Assembly (NCBI GenBank): GCA_903915615.1
Contig: CAIWTR010000203.1
Coordinates: forward strand, 1-9,317
Length of the DNA: 9,317 nucleotides
Reading direction: 5' to 3'
Source of the DNA: an uncultured Armatimonadota bacterium
GTDB taxonomy: Bacteria > Armatimonadota > Armatimonadia > Armatimonadales > Armatimonadaceae
Numbering within the stretch: the first letter of the stretch is position 1; every line of letters begins with the position of its first letter. The translations under genes and the position numbers were made by a program. Under the pieces are notes generated by a model. That model searched no databases. It was not told where the DNA came from and saw nothing but the letters and a program-made list of their open reading frames with translations. Shown piece after piece: positions 1-5,647 of the stretch.

Positions 1-242
1 GCAAGCTCCGAATCCGATAAGCCTGCGATGGTCTCGACATCAAAATTAAGCCAAACCGCATCTAGACCGGATCTCCGCTTTAAAATGATGTCCCATGACA
101 GCCCTGCCTGAAGTACTTCGTAGCAGAGGCGGGAGAAGAGCTGATTGTCCGTGATCGGCGGGATGCCATGTTCGAGATCGTGGTGATGAATGTGGATATC
201 GGATGCTTTTCCGGAGCGGCACCAATCGCAGTAAAGGGTCAT
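1..242 (-). CDS. tag: DNA-3-methyladenine glycosylase I (Tag), N-terminal 80 residues, truncated by window edge
   Basis: Tag excises 3-methyladenine from alkylated DNA in the cytoplasm, as the first step of base-excision repair. I translated this frame by hand from the ATG whose complement is 240-242; it stays open to base 1, so the C-terminal half lies outside. Family landmarks: Cys5 near the N terminus and His21 in HHDLEHGIP match the zinc-ligand Cys and His of E. coli Tag (Cys4, His17 in YHDNEWGVP). LQAGLSW at 44-50, preceded by Glu42, matches the QAGLSW block that lines the base pocket. ILKRR follows, then FD at 67-68. The Trp of the usual EWG motif is His25 here, and the N terminus has a few extra residues. 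No clear ribosome-binding site precedes the ATG. The catalytic half and second zinc-ligand pair cannot be seen, so activity cannot be judged. The family call is firm. Confidence 0.85.
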   Translation of the reverse strand, partial: MTLYCDWCRSGKASDIHIHHHDLEHGIPPITDNQLFSRLCYEVLQAGLSWDIILKRRSGLDAVWLNFDVETIAGLSDSEL

Positions 243-551
243 AGATTCAGAGGATATCGCGGCAGATTTAGCGTGGATGCAAATCAACGCCAAGCTGACC
301 GGGCACTCCGATGAATGCGTAGCCCTTTGTACATCGTCGCAGCACGGCATGAAGAACCGCTTGTCAGCACCTGACTGGACACCGTTTTCTCGTTTCTGAA
401 GCGGCATCCAGCGTAGTAAAAGGGTTCTTACAACAACCATATCGTGATACACACATAACGAATTGGTTGGAACTTACACCGTACAGTGGCTGTAATAACT
501 CCGGTGTCACACTGGTCGCGCGTGGTGCGTACCAAATAGTGGAGCATGACT
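243..551. other. Intergenic region between divergent tag and the exported-protein gene
   Basis: About 300 bases separate the start codons of two divergent genes, so promoters for both should lie here. A 52-codon open frame (about 241-399, plus strand) has no ribosome-binding site and no family I recognise; I leave it unannotated. I see no RNA gene or strong repeat. Confidence 0.5.
467..496 (+). promoter_or_regulatory. Weak sigma70-like promoter candidate
   Basis: TTGGAA at 467-472 and TGTAAT at 491-496 are 18 bases apart, about 55 bases upstream of the ATG at 552. Each hexamer has mismatches to consensus, so this is only a candidate. Confidence 0.25.
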
Positions 552-1265
552 ATGAACAAGCATTTCATTAGCACAGCAGCAGCGCTTTCGTTGCTCGGAA
601 TCGCCTGCACGGCAACAATTGCACTGACCTCACATCCTCAAGAACAGGATGGCGTCGACATCCGCCTCAAGAAGTCTAAGGACCGACCTGATGTCGACAA
701 TGGCGGACGCGAATCCTATGGCGGTCTCCCGCTGCGCGCGCAGGACACAAAAGTCGTGGTGCTTCCCGTCATCAATGGCAGTGGCGAAAAGGATGAGCGC
801 CAGCGCTACGACCAAGCCGTCAAGGGTGATCAGGAGCTGCAAAAGGTGTTTTCGGAGCGCGGCTTTGATGTCATCGCGGGTCAAGCCGTCCACCGGATGC
901 TGATTGACAACGAGATTGACCTCACCAACGAAGAGTATTGGAACCGCGCAACGCTCTACAAGGTTGGCAAGAAGCTGAACGCACATTTGGTGGTCTTTGT
1001 GGTGATTGACAATGTTGAGCAGGTCCGCCAGTTCACCCCGGTCACCAAAGATCAGGAGCTTGTGGGTAAGGTCCGCTGCCGGACATGGATTATCGATTCC
1101 GTGAATGAGCGCGCGATCATCGCCAGCAAGAAGACGGAAGCATCCAGCAAGAACTTCATTTTCGCCGAAGCCGACAGCGGTGCCCGTCTTATCCGGAACA
1201 CGGTTCCAAAGGCGGTCAAAAACGGCGTTGAAGAGTTCGTAAATGGATACCGAAAATCTAGATAA
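552..1265 (+). CDS. Exported protein with CsgG/TolB-N-like alpha/beta domain, function unknown
   Basis: A 237-residue protein. ATG 552 is preferred over the in-frame ATG 546 because GGAG at 541-544 sits 7 bases before it but only 1 base before 546. The N terminus has Lys3-His4 and then a hydrophobic stretch to about residue 25, which looks like a signal peptide. Cys19 follows L-G-I-A, a poor lipobox, so lipidation is doubtful. Residues about 35-65 are charged and probably disordered. From residue 66 an alpha/beta pattern begins: strand KVVVLPVINGSG, helix, strand (ERGFDVI), helix, a helix containing VGKKLNA, and strand HLVVFVVI. This order resembles the nucleotide-binding-like fold of CsgG, LpoB and TolB N-terminal domains, which usually work in the cell envelope. 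That resemblance is by pattern only. The gene is 87 bases upstream of idh on the same strand with a hairpin between them. No specific function is assigned. Confidence 0.7.
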   Translation: MNKHFISTAAALSLLGIACTATIALTSHPQEQDGVDIRLKKSKDRPDVDNGGRESYGGLPLRAQDTKVVVLPVINGSGEKDERQRYDQAVKGDQELQKVFSERGFDVIAGQAVHRMLIDNEIDLTNEEYWNRATLYKVGKKLNAHLVVFVVIDNVEQVRQFTPVTKDQELVGKVRCRTWIIDSVNERAIIASKKTEASSKNFIFAEADSGARLIRNTVPKAVKNGVEEFVNGYRKSR

Positions 1266-1291
1266 GTTGTTTTGAGTATCAGAGTAACCGG

Positions 1292-1323
1292 AGCAGGGCA
1301 CGTGAAAACGGAGCCCTGTTTCC
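1292..1323 (+). terminator. Hairpin between the exported-protein gene and idh; possible weak terminator
   Basis: CAGGGC at 1294-1299 pairs with GCCCTG at 1313-1318. One G-T and one A-T pair extend the stem outward. Only a short T run follows. It may be a weak terminator or attenuator before idh; readthrough is likely. Confidence 0.35.
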
Positions 1324-1352
1324 ATGATGTGGCAGGCTTGAAGGAAGAACAA

Positions 1353-2810
1353 ATGGAAAAGACACGGATCACAGTTGCACATGGGGATGGCATCGGGCCC
1401 GAGATCATGGCCGCGACACTTCGAATTCTAGCGGCGGCGGATGCTCAGCTTGACCTCGAGACCATCGAGGTCGGCAAGGCCGTTTACGAGCGTGGCTTTA
1501 CAAGCGGAATCGCACCGGATGCGTGGGAATCCATCCACCGGACTGGCGTTCTCCTGAAAGGCCCGATCACCACGCCGCAGGGCGGTGGCTACAAAAGTCT
1601 CAATGTGACCCTCCGTAAGAGCCTGGGATTGTATGCGAATGTGCGTCCCTGCGTTGCCTATGCACCATTTGTAAGGACCCGTCACCCTAAAATGGATGTT
1701 GTCATCATCCGCGAAAATGAGGAAGACCTCTACGGCGGTATTGAGCACCGCCAAACGGATGAGTGTGTTCAGTGCCTGAAGCTGATCACCCGCCCGGGCT
1801 GCGAGCGTATCGCGCGCTTTGCTTTCGAATACGCGCGTGCCCATGACCGTAAGGCTGTCACGACCTTCACTAAAGACAACATCATGAAGATGACCGATGG
1901 TCTCTTCCACAAAGTTGTGGATGAAGTTGCGCTGCAGTACACGGACATCAAGAGCTCGCACATGATTATCGATATCGGGGCTGCACGCCTCGCCGATACG
2001 CCTGAGCAGTTCGACATGGTTTTGACGAGCAACCTCTATGGCGACATCGTCAGTGATATTGCTGCGCAGGTCGCGGGGTCCGTCGGGCTTGCGCCGAGTG
2101 CGAATATTGGCGCGAGCGGCGCGATGTTCGAGGCGATTCACGGCAGTGCGCCAGACATCGCAGGCAAGGATATCGCGAACCCGGGTGGCCTCCTCCTCGC
2201 GGCGGTGATGATGCTGGTGCATATCGGCCAGCCGGATGTCGCAGCGAAGATCCAGAATGCATGGCTGCGGACGATTGAGGATGGCATCCATACGGGTGAC
2301 ATTTACGTCGATGGTCAGAGCGCTGAGCTAGTTGGAACGACGGCGTTTGCGGATGCAGTCATTTCCCGCCTTGGTCAGCTTCCAGAGATCCTGACACCTG
2401 TTGCCTATGCGGCAGTGAATAACCCTGCCAAGGTTGCGCATATTGTCCGTGAGGAGCGTGCGCCGGCATTGCCTAAGGAGCTGGTGGGTGTGGATGTCTT
2501 CTTCCACTGGCGCGGTGATAAGCCAGCGACGCTTGCGCAGCATTTGCAGCTCACCGATGGCGATGGCCTTCGTCTAACGATGATTTCAAACCGGGGTCTG
2601 ACGGTCTGGCCAAATGCGGCATCGGATGCTTTTCTTGCTGACCACTGGCGGTGCCGGTTTGAGGCGAGTACGCCGACGGGACGTGTCACGCATCAGCAGA
2701 TTATTCGCTTGCTTAGCCGCGTCGCGGATGCGGGGTATGACTTTATCAAAACGGAGAATCTGTGTACCTTCGATGGCATTCCAGGGTATGCGATGGGCCA
2801 AGGGCAGTAA
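1353..2810 (+). CDS. icd: Isocitrate dehydrogenase, Thermus/Rickettsia type, probably NAD+-dependent
   Basis: Oxidative decarboxylation of isocitrate to 2-oxoglutarate in the TCA cycle. The 485-residue length fits the long Thermus/Rickettsia type (E. coli Icd is about 416). I chose ATG 1353 because the frame is open from 1272 but homology begins at the glycine-rich GDGIGPE (11-17), and AGGAAG (1342-1347) precedes this ATG. Substrate and metal residues known from E. coli IDH have clear counterparts: Ser82, Asn84, Arg88, Arg98, Arg120, Tyr127, Lys174, Asp207, Asp231 and Asp235. The cofactor loop reads HGSAPDIAGKD (263-273). Asp268-Ile269 replace the Lys-Tyr pair that binds the NADP 2'-phosphate in E. 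coli, so NAD+ is the likely cofactor (inference). Residues about 340-485 form the extra C-terminal domain of this type. A diverged copy of the gene's end lies 58 bases after the stop. Confidence 0.93.
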   Translation: MEKTRITVAHGDGIGPEIMAATLRILAAADAQLDLETIEVGKAVYERGFTSGIAPDAWESIHRTGVLLKGPITTPQGGGYKSLNVTLRKSLGLYANVRPCVAYAPFVRTRHPKMDVVIIRENEEDLYGGIEHRQTDECVQCLKLITRPGCERIARFAFEYARAHDRKAVTTFTKDNIMKMTDGLFHKVVDEVALQYTDIKSSHMIIDIGAARLADTPEQFDMVLTSNLYGDIVSDIAAQVAGSVGLAPSANIGASGAMFEAIHGSAPDIAGKDIANPGGLLLAAVMMLVHIGQPDVAAKIQNAWLRTIEDGIHTGDIYVDGQSAELVGTTAFADAVISRLGQLPEILTPVAYAAVNNPAKVAHIVREERAPALPKELVGVDVFFHWRGDKPATLAQHLQLTDGDGLRLTMISNRGLTVWPNAASDAFLADHWRCRFEASTPTGRVTHQQIIRLLSRVADAGYDFIKTENLCTFDGIPGYAMGQGQ

Positions 2811-2867
2811 GTTTAGACTGACTGTTTGTGAGACGAGCAAAATCGCCGGTTCTGTATTTACGAAGTA

Positions 2868-2951
2868 GATTCTAGATACGACTTCATCAAGACAGAAAAC
2901 CTCTGTACGTTTGATGGCATTCCGGGCTATGCGATGGGCCAAAGGCAGTAA
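2868..2951 (+). pseudogene. Relic 3' end of a second idh copy (last ~28 codons)
   Basis: The frame from GAT 2868 to TAA 2951 encodes nearly the same C terminus as the intact idh (2727-2810), at a constant offset of 141 bases. From the Tyr codon (2877) to the stop, 63 of 75 bases match. Of the 12 differences, 11 are third-position synonymous changes and one changes Gly to Arg in the last two residues. Similarity continues past the stop (GTTTAGACT at 2811-2819 versus GTTTCGACT at 2952-2960) and fades upstream of 2868. It has no start codon or ribosome-binding site of its own and lies in the 5' leader of the lipoprotein gene. A recent tandem duplication would not show so many silent changes, so it looks like the stub of a diverged idh gene that was once complete. 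Confidence 0.8.
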
Positions 2952-2976
2952 GTTTCGACTTGGAGAGAAGAATAGA

Positions 2977-3693
2977 ATGTTGACACGAAAATCAGTATTC
3001 ATTGCCGCAATAGCAGGACTCGCATCGCTGACATTTGGATGTGGTGGCGGCAGTGGCACGCCAGCAACGCCGGCAGCCGGGACGCTAACCCGGATGGTTT
3101 CCGAGGACACGTTTACATTTGCGGTAAAGGGGTCGAGTAAGTATCCGACAGGGTACTTTTCGTATTCCGGTACAGCAGTTTTGGTTGCGACAGACAATGT
3201 GACCCTTGGGTCAAAGTCGGGACTTGTCAAGTTGACGGCGACAACAAACCTTTCCTTCAACGGTGAGCCGGGTTCATCGGTGTCTGACACTTGGTACGGC
3301 TACGATGCGAATGGCAATGTTTTAGAAGTGGCCAACAAGGATTCCGAGGACCCGATTTTTGAGCAGGCCAATCCATTTTTGTTCCTCCCTGGCGCGTATG
3401 CGGTTGGTCAGGGTGGCAGCTACACAAAATCAAATGCGGATGACACAACCAGCAATGTGACTTGGGAAGTGCATGAGAAGTCGGTTGTCACGGTTCCGGC
3501 AGGCAAGTTCGAGACCTTTGTCGTGAAAGTGATTGATACGCAGTCGGATGGTGTGGTGACGAAGACGGAATACTACGTCGCGCCGCAGCTTGGGTATCCG
3601 GTCAAGCTTGAGGTCAAGATTACGGGTCCAGGTGGCGTTAGCCAGTCTGATGAGGGTGTGCTGAAGTCCTACACTGCGGCTCCCCGCGGTTAG
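2977..3693 (+). CDS. Predicted secreted lipoprotein, function unknown
   Basis: A 238-residue protein. The frame is open from 2911, but those codons overlap the idh relic. ATG 2977 is preferred because GGAG (2962-2965) lies 11 bases upstream, a long spacing, and a signal peptide starts there: Arg4-Lys5, a hydrophobic core at 7-20, then FGCGGG with Cys22 as the likely lipidated residue, followed by a flexible Gly/Ser/Thr/Pro linker. The mature part is rich in beta-strand patterns. Near the C terminus, VTVPAGKFETFVVKV, a lysine/glutamate segment, TEYYVAPQLGYPVKLEV and a final strand alternate as in extracytoplasmic beta-barrel or half-barrel proteins (LolB/DUF3108-like). That resemblance is by eye. 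The gene may be read through from idh, since I see no terminator between them, and it ends at a strong intrinsic terminator. Nothing links it functionally to IDH. Confidence 0.75.
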   Translation: MLTRKSVFIAAIAGLASLTFGCGGGSGTPATPAAGTLTRMVSEDTFTFAVKGSSKYPTGYFSYSGTAVLVATDNVTLGSKSGLVKLTATTNLSFNGEPGSSVSDTWYGYDANGNVLEVANKDSEDPIFEQANPFLFLPGAYAVGQGGSYTKSNADDTTSNVTWEVHEKSVVTVPAGKFETFVVKVIDTQSDGVVTKTEYYVAPQLGYPVKLEVKITGPGGVSQSDEGVLKSYTAAPRG

Positions 3694-3715
3694 ATTAGGT
3701 TTCGATAGATGTGAG

Positions 3716-3749
3716 CGGTCCGCGCAGGCGCTGTGTGGGCCGTTTTTTT
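3716..3749 (+). terminator. Intrinsic terminator after the lipoprotein gene
   Basis: CGGTCC (3716-3721) pairs with GGGCCG (3737-3742), with one T-G wobble. It is followed at once by seven T (3743-3749). It lies 23 bases past the stop at 3693 and before the convergent zinc-ribbon gene. Confidence 0.8.
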
Positions 3750-3761
3750 GTTTCGTTGCGG

Positions 3762-4076
3762 TTAGTCTTCGAGCTGCTCCGGGACTTTAGGTTGTTCTGT
3801 GGCCCGGATAACTTTGTAAACCGTCTTCGGGCTCACTTTGAGCAGCCGGGTTACCTTGGTGATCGGATGGCCGTTTGCAATCAAAGCCTTGATTTGCTCT
3901 GCTCGCTCTTGCGAGATTCCACGCCGGGCAGGATCAGGAGTAAACGTGCGACCACAATCTTTACAGATATAGCGCTGCGTACCACCTCGGTTGCTCCCAA
4001 AGCGGACACATTGCTGCGATGCGCATCTGGAACATGCAGTGTTTGATTGCCTGGGTGTGTTCGAAAGATTGTCCAT
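3762..4076 (-). CDS. Small zinc-ribbon / helix-turn-helix protein A, IS1 InsA-like
   Basis: 104 residues from ATG 4076; a GTG at 4085 in the same frame would add three. Two CXXC pairs (Cys15/18 and Cys38/41, 19 residues apart) form a zinc ribbon containing FGSNRGGTQRYIC. TFTPDP follows, then a helix-turn-helix with IKALIANG (62-69), ITKVTRLLKVS and the recognition-helix sequence SPKTVYKVI (82-90). This is the layout of IS1 InsA, the DNA-binding subunit made beside the InsB transposase, but no InsB-like DDE gene lies in this window. The closest relative here is the gene at 5010-5384: both share RFG.NRGGT.R..C..C..TFTP.P and VSPKTVY. The function is probably sequence-specific DNA binding, as a transposon remnant or a regulator. 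Inverted repeats sit exactly at the start codon, which suggests self-repression. The 3' end faces the lipoprotein gene. Confidence 0.75.
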   Translation of the reverse strand: MDNLSNTPRQSNTACSRCASQQCVRFGSNRGGTQRYICKDCGRTFTPDPARRGISQERAEQIKALIANGHPITKVTRLLKVSPKTVYKVIRATEQPKVPEQLED

Positions 4077-4082
4077 TACATG

Positions 4083-4123
4083 CACATCACAAAACTAAGC
4101 TGTGATGTGACATCAATATTGAT
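4083..4123 (-). promoter_or_regulatory. Nested palindromes at the start of zinc-ribbon gene A
   Basis: Three symmetric sequences overlap here. CACATCACA (4083-4091) and TGTGATGTG (4101-4109) are a perfect 9-bp inverted repeat around a 9-base loop. TGATGT-G-ACATCA spans 4103-4115. ATCAATATTGAT spans 4112-4123. On the minus strand they begin about 7 bases before ATG 4076 and cover GTG 4085, the place for an operator or a translation-blocking hairpin. They could also be an old element terminus. Confidence 0.5.
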
Positions 4124-4580
4124 TGACCAACAGTCACGAATGCTCTTCATTGCACCACAGAGCCTCAAGATAGACATCAATAGGCAATTTACAGCAGATA
4201 AAGTAGAACGGACATCAACGCCTACCGGAAATTTATCAACGCAGTAGGGAAAGATTAACTTAATTACGGCTTTACACACCAATCATGCCCTATTGAAACC
4301 ACTATTTCAACCATAGATTGTGATTCATTACGTACATTTATCTTTGTAATGCTTGTTAAGCATCAGAATTATTTATTTCGAACGTTTTTAGTGCTCTTGC
4401 GTAACATGAACTGAATTACAAGTCAAACTACACCTACTATCGAATGCCTTGCATATGTCACCCGGTATAAATGTGCATTCAAGATGATTGAGATATCCAT
4501 TATGGGGAGGACACGGTTGGCTGTTTCCCTGTATGGGCAGGGTTCAGGGCTGTCCGCAGAAGATTAGTGCTCTGGCAAAG
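4124..4580. other. AT-rich non-coding stretch
   Basis: Visibly more AT-rich than the flanking genes and without a convincing reading frame. Contents: two further GACATCAA octamers (4173-4180 and 4211-4218; a third overlaps the palindromes at 4109-4116), a perfect hairpin ATGCTT-GTT-AAGCAT (4349-4363), and a short CCCTG/CAGGG hairpin (4527-4542) beside GGGCAGG, which recalls the downstream repeats. Base composition suggests acquired or decayed DNA. Confidence 0.5.
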
Positions 4581-4990
4581 TTCTGTAGACGCAGACCTCT
4601 ATGCCTCCCCACAGATCACTCAGCACCGTAACGCAAAAAGGGCAGGCACAGAGGCCTGCCCCTACGAATGGCTGGTTTCGTTACGAGAGTCAAAATCACA
4701 AAACCCCAGATTCCAACAGCTGTGGGATTCATCTCCACGACGACATGAACAAATCACGAAGGATGTTCTATAGGGGCAGGCTTTCATGCCTCCCCACAGA
4801 TCACTCAGCACCGTAATGCAAAAAGGGCAAACACAGAGGCCTGCCCCTACGAATAACTGGTTTCATTCCGAGAGTCAAAAACACAAAACTCCAGGTTCCC
4901 ATAACCATGGATGTCCTGTGAACGACCATGGAAACAGATTGCGAAGGAAGTTCTGTAGGGGCAGGCTTCCACGCCTGCCCGCATCTACGG
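4581..4990. repeat. 185-nt tandem repeat (2.2 units) carrying GGGGCAGGC palindromes
   Basis: Units begin at TTCTGTAG 4581, TTCTATAG 4766 and TTCTGTAG 4951, exactly 185 bases apart. The first two align without gaps. Their first ~125 bases are close to identical and their last ~60 more diverged. Unit 2 contains perfect 11-bp inverted ends, TAGGGGCAGGC (4771-4781) and GCCTGCCCCTA (4839-4849), enclosing 57 bases. Unit 1 keeps the right end (4654-4664) but its left end has decayed. It also has an inner hairpin GGGCAGGC-ACAGAG-GCCTGCCC. Unit 3 is a short hairpin, GGGCAGGC (4959-4966)-TTCCAC-GCCTGCCC (4973-4980), followed by unrelated sequence. This resembles REP- or MITE-like intergenic palindromes. 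Small open frames inside units 1 and 2 are repeat translations, not genes. Confidence 0.85.
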
Positions 4991-5009
4991 TTTCAGCCGA
5001 TGTCGATTG

Positions 5010-5384
5010 CTAATCCTTAACGACAAGCCCCAGGTCGCGTAACAAGTGCAACGGTGTGCCATTTGAATAAGCCGGACGGTAACCCTTCGGCACCCAGCCT
5101 TCCGCAATCCGATAGACCGTCTTCGGACTTACACGGACCGCCTGGGCGATCGTGTGCTTCGAACATCCCTTGGCAATAGCGACCTTTATGATGTCAACCT
5201 TCAGCGGGGAAATCGTTCGCGTATTAGGCGTCGGCGTAAATGTCTTCCAACAGCCTGTGCAGCGCCACCGCACCGTCCCGCCTCGGTTCTGACCAAATCT
5301 CTGCACGCCTTCCGCTTCACAATGGGGACAGCTTGGCCGCGGGGCAGACCGCTTCGACTTCGATTGACTAAGTTGTGCATCCAT
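5010..5384 (-). CDS. Small zinc-ribbon / helix-turn-helix protein B, IS1 InsA-like
   Basis: 124 residues from ATG 5384; the frame is open to 5465 but the extra codons offer only a TTG start or an ATG (5420) without a ribosome-binding site. After a basic leader (KSKRSAPRP), Cys19/Cys22 and Cys42/Cys45 form a zinc ribbon with RFGQNRGGTVRW, then TFTPTP and a helix-turn-helix with IIKVAIAKG (65-73) and VSPKTVYRI (85-93). The ~30-residue tail (GWVPKGYRPAYSNGTPLHLLRDLGLVVKD region, 96-124) is absent from protein A. It is clearly homologous to A and has the InsA layout, again without a transposase catalytic gene beside it. AGGGA (5386-5390 on the minus strand) lies three bases before the ATG and inside a GTATC-AGG-GATAC hairpin. 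The coding region ends about 20 bases from the repeat array. Probable DNA-binding regulator or domesticated transposon protein. Confidence 0.75.
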   Translation of the reverse strand: MDAQLSQSKSKRSAPRPSCPHCEAEGVQRFGQNRGGTVRWRCTGCWKTFTPTPNTRTISPLKVDIIKVAIAKGCSKHTIAQAVRVSPKTVYRIAEGWVPKGYRPAYSNGTPLHLLRDLGLVVKD

Positions 5385-5397
5385 GTATCCCTGATAC
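5385..5397 (-). promoter_or_regulatory. Mini-hairpin over the ribosome-binding site of zinc-ribbon gene B
   Basis: Read on the minus strand, GTATC-AGG-GATAC lies directly before the ATG. The only Shine-Dalgarno-like bases (AGGGA) are in its loop and stem. It could modulate translation or serve as a small operator; five pairs alone is weak evidence. Confidence 0.35.
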
Positions 5398-5517
5398 CAA
5401 CGATACACAGCGACAACCATACTCAAATGTGTGTATTGCAGATTGCCGAAATAGCGTGTATGCAAAGACCTTTACACCCCCTCCAGATGCCTTCCTAACA
5501 AAAATATGCTTTCCGTC

Positions 5518-5597
5518 ATGCGTTGAACTGTGCGATCAACGCATAAGGTTTGCTCAGGGGGAAGCGTGGCAACCTCCTTGTGGTGACCAAGGCAAAC
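5518..5597 (+). promoter_or_regulatory. Structured leader upstream of the TPK-GNAT gene
   Basis: ATGCGTTGA (5518-5526) and TCAACGCAT (5536-5544) form a perfect 9-bp stem with a 9-base loop. Immediately after it, GTTTGC (5548-5553) pairs with GCAAAC (5592-5597) and encloses either GGGGG/CCTCC or CCTTG/CAAGG (5576-5580 with 5588-5592) as alternative inner stems. The block ends about 50 bases before the start codon. The TPP-riboswitch core sequences (CTGAGA and the ACCTGAT region) are absent, so this is not a recognisable TPP riboswitch. It could be another leader structure or a protein-binding site. Confidence 0.4.
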
Positions 5598-5647
5598 ACA
5601 GGCCGCGATACGAACAGTGATGGTCCATCAGGATACACTTGGATGGT

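Noticed and set aside
241..399. Open frame containing LTGHSDE, reminiscent of the LGHS motif of tyrosine recombinases
   Set aside because: Only a few residues match, no catalytic Arg or Tyr context is seen, and there is no start signal; chance similarity in the tag upstream region is more likely.
630..1382. Long minus-strand frame (250 codons) opposite the exported-protein gene; a similar one at 1428-2291 opposite idh
   Set aside because: Both are antisense shadows of well-supported plus-strand genes in GC-rich coding DNA, without recognisable domains.
4076..4282. Minus-strand 68-codon frame whose TAA overlaps the ATG of zinc-ribbon gene A (TAATG)
   Set aside because: The stop-start overlap is attractive, but the frame begins with TTG, has no ribosome-binding site, runs through the palindrome cluster and encodes an unrecognisable Cys-rich peptide.
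4581..4990. CRISPR array
   Set aside because: The period is 185 bases with similarity spread over most of each unit; there are no short identical repeats with unique 30-40-base spacers, and no cas genes.
4567..5013. Open frames of 66-75 codons in the tandem repeat, sharing a peptide starting MPPHRSLSTV
   Set aside because: They are translations of the 185-nt repeat units, have no ribosome-binding sites, and their similarity comes from the DNA repeat and its palindromes rather than protein conservation.
5518..5544. Intrinsic terminator
   Set aside because: The 9-bp stem is not followed by a T run on either strand within normal distance.
5518..5597. TPP riboswitch
   Set aside because: The position before a thiamine gene is right, but the CTGAGA and ACCTGAT-type core sequences are not present.
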